Shown here in pieces: positions 22,896 through 31,398 of a DNA stretch of 64,000 nt. Every line of letters starts with the position of its first letter. The first letter of the stretch is position 1. Under the pieces are notes generated by a model. That model did not search any database. It saw nothing but the letters and a program-made list of their open reading frames with translations, and had not been told where the DNA came from. Source of the DNA: Microtetraspora fusca (GTDB taxonomy: Bacteria > Actinomycetota > Actinomycetes > Streptosporangiales > Streptosporangiaceae); contig NZ_BBYK01000047.1 in NCBI RefSeq assembly GCF_001570365.1, forward strand, positions 20,900 to 84,899, written 5' to 3'. Made by a program: the position numbers and the translations under genes.

Positions 22896-24560
22896 ATGGA
22901 CGCGATCGTCTTCGGCGCGACCGGTTTCATCGGACGTTCCCTCGTCGCCGAGCTGCTCAGCAGGGGCCAGCGGGTGGGGGCAGCCGTGCGGAACGACACT
23001 CTCACCCCCTGGCTGGACTCACAGGACGTCGACACCAGCCGGCTGACGGTCGTCACCGCCGACATCACCCGGCCGCTCACGGGACTGCCCCAGGTGCGCG
23101 ACGTCTACAACACCGCGGCGCGCTTCGCGTTCGGCCTCGGCGTGGAGGAGGCACGGGCGACCAACGTGACCGGGGCGCTCAACGTGCTCGAATGGGCCGC
23201 CACGCTGCCCGGACTGCGGCGGCTCGTGCACATCAGCGGATACCGGGTGAGCAACGCCCACCCGGACTACGCCAGGCTGGGCGCGTACGAGGCGTCGAAG
23301 GCCGAGGCCGATCTCGCGGTGCGCGCCAGGGCCCGCGAGCTGGAGGTCCCGCTGACCGTCGCCAATCCCAGCACGGTGATCGGCCCCGGCCAGCACATCG
23401 GCCTGGCCTCTCTCGTCGAGAACCTGTGGAACGGGCGGCTCCCCGCGCTCCCGGGCGGCCCCGACGTCTTCCTGCCGATCGTCACTATCGACTACTTCTC
23501 GCGGTTCCTGGCGGAGCTCCCCACCTCGCCTGCGGGACAGGACCACTGGGTGCTCGACGACACGACGCCGCGCCTCCCTGAGCTGGTCGGCACGATCGCC
23601 GACCACATTGGCGTGCGAGCGCCGCGCCGTACCATCCCCGTCGGCCTCGTACGCCGCCTGCCACGGAAGATCACCGGCGCCGACCCCGAGACGCTCTCGT
23701 TCCTGTCGGCCGACCGCTACCCGACGGCCTCCGCCCGCGCTCTCGCCGAAGCGGCCGGCCTGGAGATGCCCCCGGCCCCCGACGCCCTGCGCGCGTGGGC
23801 CGACGACCTGGTGGCCGCCCGCTTCGGCGCCGCGTCGCCATGGTTGAGCCCGTACGGCTTCCGCGGCGGCACCTGGAGGATGGGAGACGCGCACCGACCC
23901 GCCCACGTCCTGTTGCACGGGCTGCCGATGAACGCCGACCTGTGGGCGCCCCTCGCCGCGCACCTGCCCGGCCCGATCCTGGCCCCCGACCTGCCCGGCC
24001 TGGGACGTTCGGCTCCCACCGCCCAGCCGATGGACGCGTGGCTCGCCGACCTGATGCGCCCGGTGCGGACCCGCCCCGCGCTCGTCGCGCACTCGCTGGC
24101 CTGCGGGCCGGCGCTCCGCTTCGCCGTCGAACATCCCGGGCGCATCAGCAGGCTTGTCCTCGTCGCCCCCGCGTTCCTGCAGGCTCCGAGCCCGCGGCTC
24201 ACCCGCTCAGCCCTGGCCGTACCCCTGCTGCGCCGCATGTCCGCCGCTCGCCTGGCCGCCACGCTCGGCGTTCCCGAGGGGCCGGAGGTGGCGAGCGCCG
24301 CTGCGGACCTGCGCCGTCCAGGGGTGGCGCGCCGCGTGATCGCGGCGATGCGCACGGCCTTCGCCGAACGCGAGACGTCACGATCGCTGCTGGAGCGGGT
24401 CAGCGTTCCGGTCGAGATCCTCGTGGGCTCGGCCGACCCGCTGACCGTGGGCGTCGGCCACCCGGTGACCGAGATCGCCGGCGCGGGGCACTACCCGCAA
24501 CTCACCCATCCGGCCCAGGTCGCCCGCCACCTCGGCCTGGTCTCCGACCCGATCGGATGA
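22896..24560 (+). CDS. fusion of NAD-dependent epimerase/SDR and alpha/beta hydrolase
   Basis: 554 residues. Residues 1-325 are an extended/atypical SDR: MDAIVFGATGFIGRSLVAEL (GxxGxxG), HISGYRVSN and a Y-x3-K in YEASK. Residues about 340-550 are an alpha/beta hydrolase: oxyanion region VLLHGLPMNADLW, nucleophile motif AHSLA in place of GxSxG (the Ser is kept but both flanking Gly are Ala), acid in GSADPLT, and His in GAGHYPQLTHP. A single chain may reduce or epimerise and then hydrolyse one substrate. ATG at 22896 with TAGGAG; controlled by the TetR upstream through a shared operator. Substrate unknown. Confidence 0.85.
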   Translation: MDAIVFGATGFIGRSLVAELLSRGQRVGAAVRNDTLTPWLDSQDVDTSRLTVVTADITRPLTGLPQVRDVYNTAARFAFGLGVEEARATNVTGALNVLEWAATLPGLRRLVHISGYRVSNAHPDYARLGAYEASKAEADLAVRARARELEVPLTVANPSTVIGPGQHIGLASLVENLWNGRLPALPGGPDVFLPIVTIDYFSRFLAELPTSPAGQDHWVLDDTTPRLPELVGTIADHIGVRAPRRTIPVGLVRRLPRKITGADPETLSFLSADRYPTASARALAEAAGLEMPPAPDALRAWADDLVAARFGAASPWLSPYGFRGGTWRMGDAHRPAHVLLHGLPMNADLWAPLAAHLPGPILAPDLPGLGRSAPTAQPMDAWLADLMRPVRTRPALVAHSLACGPALRFAVEHPGRISRLVLVAPAFLQAPSPRLTRSALAVPLLRRMSAARLAATLGVPEGPEVASAAADLRRPGVARRVIAAMRTAFAERETSRSLLERVSVPVEILVGSADPLTVGVGHPVTEIAGAGHYPQLTHPAQVARHLGLVSDPIG

Positions 24561-24689
24561 GCCGCCGCAGGAGCTCCGGCTCCTTGGCCGGCAGGTGACG
24601 ATCGTTGGCGAACTCTCTCGTCGACGCTCTGCGGAAGCGGGAGAACGTGTAGAGACGGCCCAGTTCAACCGAGCGTACGGATGCCCATC

Positions 24690-24830
24690 AGGCGGCGGCT
24701 TCTCGGAAGCCGACGCCGACTTCGTGTGGACGGCGATCGCCCTCCACACCACGCCCGAGGTCCCCTACAAGATGGCCCCGGAGATCGCCGCGACGACCGC
24801 GAGAGCCGGGACGTCGTTCCGTGATGGGCG
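24690..24830 (+). pseudogene. HD-domain phosphohydrolase remnant
   Basis: GFSEADADFVWTAIALHTTPEVPYK then MAPEIAATTARAG matches the second helix pair of HD-domain (cyanamide-hydratase-like) hydrolases, including the VWxAIALHTT metal-ligand His. The first HD motif and the C-terminus are missing and the frame leaves homology on both sides. The 24561-24968 gap holds no other gene. Confidence 0.65.
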
Positions 24831-24968
24831 TCGCGCCTGGAAGGGCCACGACCGGCTACGAGCCGCCGGTCCGAGATCGTCATGGGCTCGGTGGGCCGGC
24901 GCATGGCGCGCGCCTCCTTCGGCTACGTCATAAAATAGTAAGGGAGCCTAAGAAGGTGAGGTTATAAG

Positions 24969-25448
24969 GTGCCCGAAGGATCTACAAATGCGGTGCCGTT
25001 CCTGCCGCAGCTGATCGGTCAGGCGTTCAATCTGATCCTCGACGAGCTCTACCAGCGCCTTGTCGAGAGCGGGCACGAGGATCTACGCCCCACCCATTGC
25101 CTGAACGTGTTCCGGTTCATGGACTGTGACGGCACCCGGCCCACCACGCTGGCCCGCCGGGCCGGGATGACGCCTCAGGCGATGAGCGAACTCGTGGGCT
25201 ACCTGGAACAACGCGACTACGTGCGACGTGTCCCCGACCCGACCGACGGCCGGGGCCGCATCGTCGTCTACGCCGATCGTGGGACACGCGCCGCCGAGAT
25301 CAGCGCCACCTACTTCGCCGACATGGAGGCCCGCTGGGGTGCCGTCGTCGGACCCGACCGCCTCCATGACGTCAAGTCCGCGCTCGCTCAGATCCTCAAC
25401 GCGTCCCAGGCCGGCGGCACCCCAACGCCGAAGGTCGCAGCACCATGA
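24969..25448 (+). CDS. MarR family transcriptional regulator
   Basis: 159 residues from GTG at 24969. The winged helix is TTLARRAGMTPQAMSELVGYLEQRDYVRRVPDPTDGRGRIVV, with the characteristic DPxDGRxR wing. The stop overlaps the start of the methyltransferase gene by ATGA. Just upstream, TAGTAAGGGAGCCTAAG (24936-24952) is an imperfect palindrome in an AT-rich promoter stretch and may be its operator. It probably represses its own operon in response to a small phenolic or lipophilic compound. Confidence 0.88.
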   Translation: MPEGSTNAVPFLPQLIGQAFNLILDELYQRLVESGHEDLRPTHCLNVFRFMDCDGTRPTTLARRAGMTPQAMSELVGYLEQRDYVRRVPDPTDGRGRIVVYADRGTRAAEISATYFADMEARWGAVVGPDRLHDVKSALAQILNASQAGGTPTPKVAAP

Positions 25449-26065
25449 GCCGGTCATCCGGCGAACTCGTCGGCTACTGGGACCGGCAAGCAGCCACCTA
25501 CGACAGGAGATCGGCCGGGGTCGAACGCCGGTTCTTGGCGGATAGCCGCCGCTGGGTCTGCGGCCGGGCCCGCGGCGCCACTCTGGAGCTCGCCATCGGC
25601 ACCGGCGCCAACCTCCGTCACTACCCCGAGGACGTCGACCTGACCGGCATCGACTGGAGCGCCGCCATGGTCGACGCCGCACGCCGGCAGGCAGACCGGG
25701 TCCACCGGGCCGTCAGGCTCCACCAAGCGGACGCGACCGCGCTGCCCTTCCCCGCGGCGACGTTCGACACCGTCGTCAGCACCTTCGCCCTGTGCTGCGT
25801 CCCCGACGAACGCGCCACTCTCATCGAGGCGCTCCGCGTGCTGCGGCCAGGGGGACGCCTGCTGCTCGCCGACCACGTCGCGGCGTCCTTCTGGCCACTA
25901 CGTGCGCTGCAGCACGCCGTGGACCTGATCAGCGTCCCTCTGCAGGGCGAGCACTACACCCGCCGCCCCGTCACCACCCTGCGTGGTCTCGGCGTCACCA
26001 TCGAGGAGACCGAGCGCCTGACCATGGGCGCGATCGAACGCGTCGACGCCCGCAAGCCCCACTGA
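25445..26065 (+). CDS. class I SAM-dependent methyltransferase
   Basis: 206 residues. Motif I is ELAIGTGANLRHYP, followed by LTGIDWSAAMVDAARR, then a motif around FDTVVSTFALCCVPDER and VLRPGGRLLLADHV. This is the Methyltransf_11 type, close to phospholipid or quinone methyltransferases. Start ATGA overlaps the MarR stop, so the pair is co-transcribed and coupled. A second enzyme of the same class lies at 34799. Acceptor unknown. Confidence 0.87.
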   Translation: MSRSSGELVGYWDRQAATYDRRSAGVERRFLADSRRWVCGRARGATLELAIGTGANLRHYPEDVDLTGIDWSAAMVDAARRQADRVHRAVRLHQADATALPFPAATFDTVVSTFALCCVPDERATLIEALRVLRPGGRLLLADHVAASFWPLRALQHAVDLISVPLQGEHYTRRPVTTLRGLGVTIEETERLTMGAIERVDARKPH

Positions 26066-26458
26066 CCCGAAAACGGCACCCGGTGGATCACTTCGCGGGA
26101 GATCGACTCATCCTCGGGGAGTCGCCCCGGAGTCGGCGAAACACTCCGCCATCCGGCGCGGATTTCCCGCTCCGACCCGGTTCCCGAATGCGGGCCTTGA
26201 CCTGCCCGTTCTTCTCTTCCGCAGTGGCCTCTGTACTCAAATTACCGGTATCGAAAATGCGAATGATCGTGCGATCGGCCATGATGAGGCGGATGAGTAG
26301 TTATGGCACGAATTGCGCGCGGCGATTGCCGTGCTGACCGAAGAGTCCAGCAATGAGGCCATAGCACCGTGGGTGTGACGTGGCGCGCCATGCGGATGCC
26401 GAAGGTGCCCCGCCTGCGAGGCCTGTTCGATTAATGACATCTTGGGGTGAAAGACGGG
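26066..26458. other. intergenic region with no convincing gene
   Basis: A 64-codon minus-strand frame (26088-26282, beginning MADRTIIRIFDTGNL) is the only candidate and lacks a ribosome site and homology. The promoter of the lipoprotein/OmpA pair should lie near 26400-26445. Confidence 0.5.
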
Positions 26459-27106
26459 ATGCGAAAAAGGGACACTCCGACGCTGTCCGGGTATGTGCTG
26501 ACGGCCGTGCTGGCGGGCCTGCTCACCGGCTGCGGGATGCTTCCCGGGCAGCAGGGCGGTGGTGAGGAGAAGCAACCGGTCGCAAAGGAGAGGCAGGCCG
26601 TCGACCTTGGGAGTTCCGACGACTCCCCCGCGCCCGCCTCCACTGGCGACGGCGACGGCGCCGAGCCCGCTGGGCAGACGAGCGCGCCCGCCGAGCAGGA
26701 CACAGTGATCGCCGGCAAGAAGATCAAGGTCAGCGGCACCGACCTGACCGTGGAGATCAACGGGCTCAAGCGGCAGGGCCGGCTGTCCACGCTGACCTGG
26801 ACGATCACGAACGAGGGCGACAAGCGCTGGGAGATGCACAGCGACCTGGGCGACACCCCGGCCGGTCTCGGCCTCACCGTGGCGGGGATCAGCCTGGTCG
26901 ATCCGGTCAACGGCAAGCGGTACACCGTCGCGCGCACGGGAGCCTATCCCAAGGCCAAGTGCCTGTGCTCGGACTACGACGTGTTCACCGAGCCCGGTGA
27001 GGTGCTGCCACTGCACGCCACGTTCGCCGCCCCGCCGGCTGATGTCACGAAGATCAACGTGGACCTCAAGGTGCTGGGTGTGCTTACCGATGTCCCGATT
27101 TCCTGA
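26459..27106 (+). CDS. hypothetical lipoprotein
   Basis: 215 residues from ATG at 26459. MRKRDTPTLSGYVLTAVLAGLLTGC is a lipoprotein signal (lipobox LTGC). A disordered Ser/Pro/Glu-rich linker of about 60 residues follows, then a beta-rich domain (IKVSGTDLTVEINGLKRQGR onward) resembling DUF4352-type immunoglobulin-like folds. The last 17 bases overlap the start of the OmpA-like gene in another frame, so the two are coupled. It is likely an outer-face partner of that protein. Confidence 0.78.
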   Translation: MRKRDTPTLSGYVLTAVLAGLLTGCGMLPGQQGGGEEKQPVAKERQAVDLGSSDDSPAPASTGDGDGAEPAGQTSAPAEQDTVIAGKKIKVSGTDLTVEINGLKRQGRLSTLTWTITNEGDKRWEMHSDLGDTPAGLGLTVAGISLVDPVNGKRYTVARTGAYPKAKCLCSDYDVFTEPGEVLPLHATFAAPPADVTKINVDLKVLGVLTDVPIS

Positions 27107-27659
27107 ACGTCTCGCGGTCCTTGCGGTCACGGTCGCGCTGACAGCCGGAGCCGTGGCCGGTCCGGCGGGCGGCGCGTGGGCGGATCCGGTGGACGTCACG
27201 GCCGACGTGGAGGACGTCATCGCGACCGTCGAGGACGTCATCGCCGAGGTGGAGTCGCTCGACGGCGCCGAGAGCGAGTCGAAGCAGGGCGAGCAGGTCA
27301 CCGTGGCGCTCACCAGCGACGTGCTGTTCGCGCTCGACAAAGCCGTGCTGACGGCCAGGGCGAAGGCGCGCCTGCGCCAGATCGCCGGGAGAATTCAGGC
27401 CGAATCCGCCGGCGGGGTCGTCAGGATCGAGGGACACACCGACGACCAGGGCAGCGACGCCTACAACAACGTGCTGTCGCTCAAGCGGGCCCAGGCCGTA
27501 CGGCAGGTTCTGCAGGGCACGTTGTCCGGCGTGACCTTCCAGGTCAGGGGCTTCGGTAAGAGCAGGCCCAAGCTGCCCAACCTCGTCGACGGCAGGCCTG
27601 TCGAGGAGAACCGCGCCAAGAACCGGAGAGTGGAGATCGTCTTCACCGCCAAGCAGTGA
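27090..27659 (+). CDS. secreted OmpA-family (peptidoglycan-binding) protein
   Basis: 189 residues. MSRFPERLAVLAVTVALTAG onward to GGAWA is a Sec signal peptide. The mature N-terminus is short and acidic. The C-terminal OmpA-like domain runs from VLFALDKAVLTARAKARLRQ through IEGHTDDQGSDAYNNVLS to NRRVEIVF. The conserved Asp and Arg that bind diaminopimelate are present (GHTDD; NRRVE). It anchors non-covalently to peptidoglycan. It overlaps the lipoprotein gene by 17 bases. Confidence 0.86.
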   Translation: MSRFPERLAVLAVTVALTAGAVAGPAGGAWADPVDVTADVEDVIATVEDVIAEVESLDGAESESKQGEQVTVALTSDVLFALDKAVLTARAKARLRQIAGRIQAESAGGVVRIEGHTDDQGSDAYNNVLSLKRAQAVRQVLQGTLSGVTFQVRGFGKSRPKLPNLVDGRPVEENRAKNRRVEIVFTAKQ

Positions 27660-27726
27660 TCTCCGAACTCTCCGCCGCCGGCCGGGCGGGGGTGGTGCCG
27701 CAGTTCAGGCCCTCCGCAAACGCGAA

Positions 27727-27755
27727 CACCCCGGAACCGGCGGCGGCGGTTCCGG
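27727..27755. terminator. hairpin between convergent OmpA-like and DUF2306 genes
   Basis: CCCCGGAACC-N9-GGTTCCGGGG, a perfect 10-bp stem with a GC-rich loop, about 70 bases past the OmpA-like stop and facing the DUF2306 stop. Confidence 0.65.
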
Positions 27756-27763
27756 GGCGGGCG

Positions 27764-27796
27764 GTCCGGGATCGGCCCGGGATCGGCCCGGGATCG
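27764..27796. repeat. three tandem 11-bp repeats
   Basis: CCGGGATCGGC occurs three times without gaps. The tract lies 10 bases from the DUF2306 stop codon. It is likely a slippage-prone tract and may add to termination. Confidence 0.7.
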
Positions 27797-27806
27797 GCCT
27801 CCGGGA

Positions 27807-28526
27807 TCAGGTCGCGAGCGCGGTGCGGCGGCCGCGGCGGGCCACCTCGCGCTCCAGGTACCACTCCACGGCCAGCAACGGGATCGTCCAGCCGAGCCAG
27901 CCGGACAGCCCGGAGATCGTCCACGCCATCAGGTCGGGGTCGCCGTGGAAGACGGTGTCCTGCAGCGGGGGCAGGGCGATGATCATGATCCCGGTCCACA
28001 CCCGGTTGGTGATGATGGAGTAGGTCAGCACGGCGCTGCGCAGCATCCAGCGCCGGTGGTCGGCGTACCGGCGGGCGCGGGCGGCGCGCCAGCCCGCCAC
28101 GGTGAAGGCGAGCCACAGCAGGGCGAGGAGCACGTCGCTGACGGCGAGGAACGGCCCGAACGGGGTGCGCGCCCCGATGACCAGGCCGGTCAGCCCGGCC
28201 GGCAGCACCCCGGCGAACACGTAGACCCGCCCGGCGCGCCGGTGCCACACCGGGTGCCGCCGGCGGAACCACGGCCACACCTGGAAGAACGCGGTGACCA
28301 TGGCGACCGAGGCGAACAGCACGTGCGCCACGAGCAGCGGATAGTGCAGGCCGAACCCCTCCGGCTGCGGCACCCGGGACAGCGACGGGTCCCCGGTCAG
28401 GTACGGCGGCAGCGAGAACGCGAGGAACCCGGCCGTGACCAGGCCGAGCGGCACCGTCCAGCGGCGCCGCCACCACGGACGCCGGCGGGCCGGTACCGGC
28501 GGAGGACTGTCGATCGTCGTGTGCAT
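27807..28526 (-). CDS. DUF2306 family membrane protein
   Basis: 239 residues from ATG at 28526, with TTGGAG upstream. A short cytoplasmic N-terminus is followed by six or seven hydrophobic helices (PLGLVTAGFLAFSLPPYL; LLVAHVLFASVAMVTAFFQ; YVFAGVLPAGLTGLVIG; VLLALLWLAFTVAGW; others). HRRWMLRSAVLTYSIITNRVW matches DUF2306, integral membrane proteins of unknown function. It is divergent from a TetR gene across three palindromes, so probably repressed by it. Confidence 0.85.
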   Translation of the reverse strand: MHTTIDSPPPVPARRRPWWRRRWTVPLGLVTAGFLAFSLPPYLTGDPSLSRVPQPEGFGLHYPLLVAHVLFASVAMVTAFFQVWPWFRRRHPVWHRRAGRVYVFAGVLPAGLTGLVIGARTPFGPFLAVSDVLLALLWLAFTVAGWRAARARRYADHRRWMLRSAVLTYSIITNRVWTGIMIIALPPLQDTVFHGDPDLMAWTISGLSGWLGWTIPLLAVEWYLEREVARRGRRTALAT

Positions 28527-28556
28527 GACGACTCCAAGGGGGGCGGTCGAGTGGAT

Positions 28557-28609
28557 GCGTATGTCATACGCTCTTTGCGTACTATATACGCAACGCGTAG
28601 GCCATACGC
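28557..28609. promoter_or_regulatory. three consecutive TetR-type palindromes between DUF2306 and TetR genes
   Basis: GCGTATGTCATACGC (28557-28571, 6-3-6), TTGCGTACTATATACGCAA (28575-28593, 7-5-7) and GCGTAGGCCATACGC (28595-28609, 5-5-5) share the half-site GCGTA/TACGC. All three fit in the 103-base intergenic region, so the TetR can control both divergent promoters cooperatively. Confidence 0.8.
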
Positions 28610-28629
28610 AAACTGGTAAGCTCCGTGGA

Positions 28630-29370
28630 ATGCCGGACGACATCGCAGACGAGCTGCCGCACGCGCTGAACGTGCTGTGGGGGCGGGCCAAGCCGAAGGG
28701 GCGGGGACGCACGCCCGCGCTCAGCCTGGAGCGGATCGTGGCGGCGGCCGTCGCCCTCGCCGACGAGGAGGGCCTGGCCGCGCTGTCCATGGCCCGGCTC
28801 GCCGAACGGCTCGGCTGCGCGCCCATGTCGCTGTACCGGCACGTGGCCGGCAAGGACGACCTGCAGCTGTTCATGCTGGCCGCCGCGCCCGGCCCGCCGC
28901 CGGAGTTCGGCACGGCGCCGGCCGACTGGCGCGGCTCACTCTCCCGGTGGGCCGTCGAGCTGTTCGGCGTCTACCTGCGGCATCCGTGGATCGTCCAGCT
29001 GGTGAACTCCCCGCCGGTGGACCCCGGCCAGCTCGCCTGGCTGGACGCCGCGCTGCGCTCCCTCGGCGGCACGCCGCTGGACCCGCGGGCCCGGTTCTCG
29101 GTGGTCATGCTGGTGCTGCACTACGTGCGCGGCGCGGCCCAGCTCCTGACGTATATGACCGCCGAACCAGAGGAAGGGGCCGACGGGGCGTACGCCGCCC
29201 TGCTTACAGAGCTCGCCGACCCCGGCCGGTTCCCGGCGCTGGCCGGCGCCGTCGAGGCCGGGGTGTTCGCCCCCCACCCGGAGGCCGGTCCGGACGACGA
29301 CTTCCGCGCCGGCCTGGACCACCTGCTCGACGGGGTGGGGGTGGCGATCGAACGCGCCGCCCGAGCCTGA
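28630..29370 (+). CDS. TetR family regulator (TetR_C_1 type)
   Basis: 246 residues from ATG at 28630 (MPDDIADELPHALNVLWGRAK). The helix-turn-helix ALSMARLAERLGCAPMSLYRHVAGKDDLQLFML sits after about 45 residues, the arrangement of the tetracycline-repressor-like subgroup. The longer upstream frame to 28435 is antisense to the DUF2306 gene and is ignored. Divergent from that gene; the three palindromes between them are its likely operators. The target is probably the membrane protein. Confidence 0.87.
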   Translation: MPDDIADELPHALNVLWGRAKPKGRGRTPALSLERIVAAAVALADEEGLAALSMARLAERLGCAPMSLYRHVAGKDDLQLFMLAAAPGPPPEFGTAPADWRGSLSRWAVELFGVYLRHPWIVQLVNSPPVDPGQLAWLDAALRSLGGTPLDPRARFSVVMLVLHYVRGAAQLLTYMTAEPEEGADGAYAALLTELADPGRFPALAGAVEAGVFAPHPEAGPDDDFRAGLDHLLDGVGVAIERAARA

Positions 29371-29635
29371 GCGGGTCAGCCGGCCGGCCACGTACAGGAG
29401 GCGCGACCTTCGGCTCCGGCAGCAGTTCGACGTGGTGGACCGGCAGCGCGAACCCGCCCCCGGACACCCCTGCGCGCAGGGGCCGGGCCCGTGCCCGACT
29501 GCGTGATCAGCGGGATGTCGCCTCTGTCGGCGTCGCCGTACCGCCATTCCAGCAGTTGGGTAACGTCGAACAGCCGCCGGCCGACCCGTCTCCGCGTGGC
29601 GTGGTGGGAGCCTTCGGCTGCCGTCGACCAGATCC

Positions 29636-30484
29636 CTACTGAGGGGGCTGGTCCGTCCAGTCGGCGGTCACGGAGATGAAGTCACGGCCGCTCCAGATCA
29701 CGCCTCCGTCGTTGGTCTGGAGGTAGTTGGTGCGAGTCACCTGAGCGGTCTCGGGATCGACGACCAATTTGATCTCCGGCCCGCCGTCAGGATCAGGGAA
29801 CAGCAGTTCCTGCCCACCTGCGACCGCACCCGCGCTCTCGACTCCCGGCATCGCGGCGAGTGCCCGGAACGCCGCGGAACGGACCTCCGGCGGCGCCGGC
29901 AGCTCCGAGATCAGCGCGACCAGGGTGCGGGTGGGGTCACCTCGCTGCTCAGATGCGGCCATGTCGCTGTCACGCCCCTGAAGCTCGGCGATCCGCGCTT
30001 TCAACGTCTCTGGATCTGTCGGCAGGCTTTCGAGATCCTCGAAGTCCACCTTGGCGCCCTTGAGCATGAACGAGGTCGAGTCCGACACGACGACGCCGGG
30101 AGTGCGGTCGGACTCGCCCGTGGTCCAGCGCCGGCCGTCGCGCGTGGTCCAGCTCTCCATGTCTTCGCCCAGATTCGGCCACCAACGTTTGACGTGCCAA
30201 TAGGTCCCGGAACCTTGGGGCGTACGTTCCGCACTGGCCGCGGCCATGAGCAAGATCTCCTTGCCCGAGGCCGGTGCGCCGGCGGGCGCGGTCACGCCCG
30301 TGGCGAGCACGGCGACGGCCGCCGCGGCGGCGGCGGCCAGGCTGAGTGCCGGCATGAGCCACCCGTTCCGCCGTCGCGCGCGGCCGCGCATCCTGTCCTG
30401 GAGCCGACCCCTGCTGCGGCTGATCGCCTCGGTGGACGGCTCCGGCTTGGCCAGCAGGGTGGCGAGCGCGTTCAGGTCATCCAT
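29636..30484 (-). CDS. CU044_5270 family protein (sigma-factor partner)
   Basis: 282 residues from ATG at 30484. A short cytoplasmic N-terminus (MDDLNALATLLAKPEPSTEA) is followed by one transmembrane helix (LMPALSLAAAAAAAVAVLATG) and an extracytoplasmic domain with YWHVKRWWPN and SRTNYLQ-like features of the CU044_5270 family. The start overlaps the stop of the ECF sigma gene by 8 bases. This pairing is common in Streptosporangiales. The protein likely acts as a membrane sensor or anti-sigma-like partner. The 265 bases beyond its stop hold no gene. Confidence 0.83.
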   Translation of the reverse strand: MDDLNALATLLAKPEPSTEAISRSRGRLQDRMRGRARRRNGWLMPALSLAAAAAAAVAVLATGVTAPAGAPASGKEILLMAAASAERTPQGSGTYWHVKRWWPNLGEDMESWTTRDGRRWTTGESDRTPGVVVSDSTSFMLKGAKVDFEDLESLPTDPETLKARIAELQGRDSDMAASEQRGDPTRTLVALISELPAPPEVRSAAFRALAAMPGVESAGAVAGGQELLFPDPDGGPEIKLVVDPETAQVTRTNYLQTNDGGVIWSGRDFISVTADWTDQPPQ

Positions 30485-31049
30485 TGACGGTCTCCTTGTC
30501 GATGAAGGCGTGGATCTTCGTGCGCGCCCGGCTGAGCCTGGAGCCCACCGTGCCGGTGGACACGCCGAGCGCCTGGGCCACCTCGTGGTAGCTGAGCTGG
30601 CCCAGGGCCACGAGAAGCAGAGCGTCGCGCTCACCACCGGACAGCGCGGCGAGCGCCTTGGCGAGGTGCGGCTGCATGCGCTGAGCCTCGACAGAGGCGA
30701 CGACCCGGTTCTCGTGGCCTTCCATGACGGGTTCCGGGGCCAGCCGGGCCAGCGCCCTGTAGTGGCGTGCCTCCTTGCGCCGGTGCCTGGCGATCAGGTT
30801 GGTGGCGATGCCGAACAGCCAGGGCCGCAGGCTCCCCCGTTCCGGGTCGAACCGGTCGCGCCGGTCGAAGGCCAGCAGGAACGTCTCGGCCGTGATGTCC
30901 TCGGCGATCTGCGTGTCCAGCCGGCCGGCCACGTACAGGTAGATGTCGCGGTAGTAGCGGTCGTGCACGGCGGTGAACAGGTCAGGGTTCCGCCGGTACC
31001 GGGCGACGAGTTCGGCGTCGGTCACCTGTTCGCACACGTCGACGATCAA
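30477..31049 (-). CDS. ECF-type RNA polymerase sigma factor
   Basis: 190 residues from TTG at 31049, with GGAGACAAG upstream. Region 2 contains DRYYRDIYLYVAGRLDTQIAEDITAETFLLAF and WLFGIATNLIARHRR; region 4 contains LSYHEVAQALGVSTGTVGSRLSRAR. No C-terminal SnoaL domain. First gene of a two-gene operon with the CU044_5270 protein. Its promoter targets are not visible here. Confidence 0.88.
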   Translation of the reverse strand: MIVDVCEQVTDAELVARYRRNPDLFTAVHDRYYRDIYLYVAGRLDTQIAEDITAETFLLAFDRRDRFDPERGSLRPWLFGIATNLIARHRRKEARHYRALARLAPEPVMEGHENRVVASVEAQRMQPHLAKALAALSGGERDALLLVALGQLSYHEVAQALGVSTGTVGSRLSRARTKIHAFIDKETVNG

Positions 31050-31398
31050 GTTCTTGTCTCCGACATAAGCCTGCCTTCCGAGCGGTGGTTACGATCACTC
31101 ACCCTTCGCCGCAAGCCGGGATCGTCTTCCCTCCAGGCCATCGAGGTAGGCGGTGCACCGGCCAGAGCGAGGCCCGGGGGGCCTCGCGTGGACACGACCG
31201 GCCAGGACCACGGCGCGCCTTCGACGGCGCCGCGCCGCTCGTCCCCTCAGATCCGGCCCCTGAAGGCGGCGATCGTCAGTGCGCGGGCCAGGTCGGTCCA
31301 CACAGGGCATGGGCGCTGTCGACGTACTCGTCGACAGCGCCGATCAAGAGAAGCACGGCCATCGGACGACACCGGTAGCGCCGCCTGCTCGGCGTGGG
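31050..31398. other. intergenic region without a supportable gene
   Basis: The 349 bases between the sigma factor and the MFS stop contain short frames only, with no motifs. Several GC-rich self-complementary stretches around 31170-31220 may terminate transcription. Confidence 0.5.

Noticed and set aside
26088-26282. 64-codon minus-strand ORF (MADRTIIRIFDTGNL...)
   Set aside because: No ribosome site, no homology recognised, and not in an operon context.
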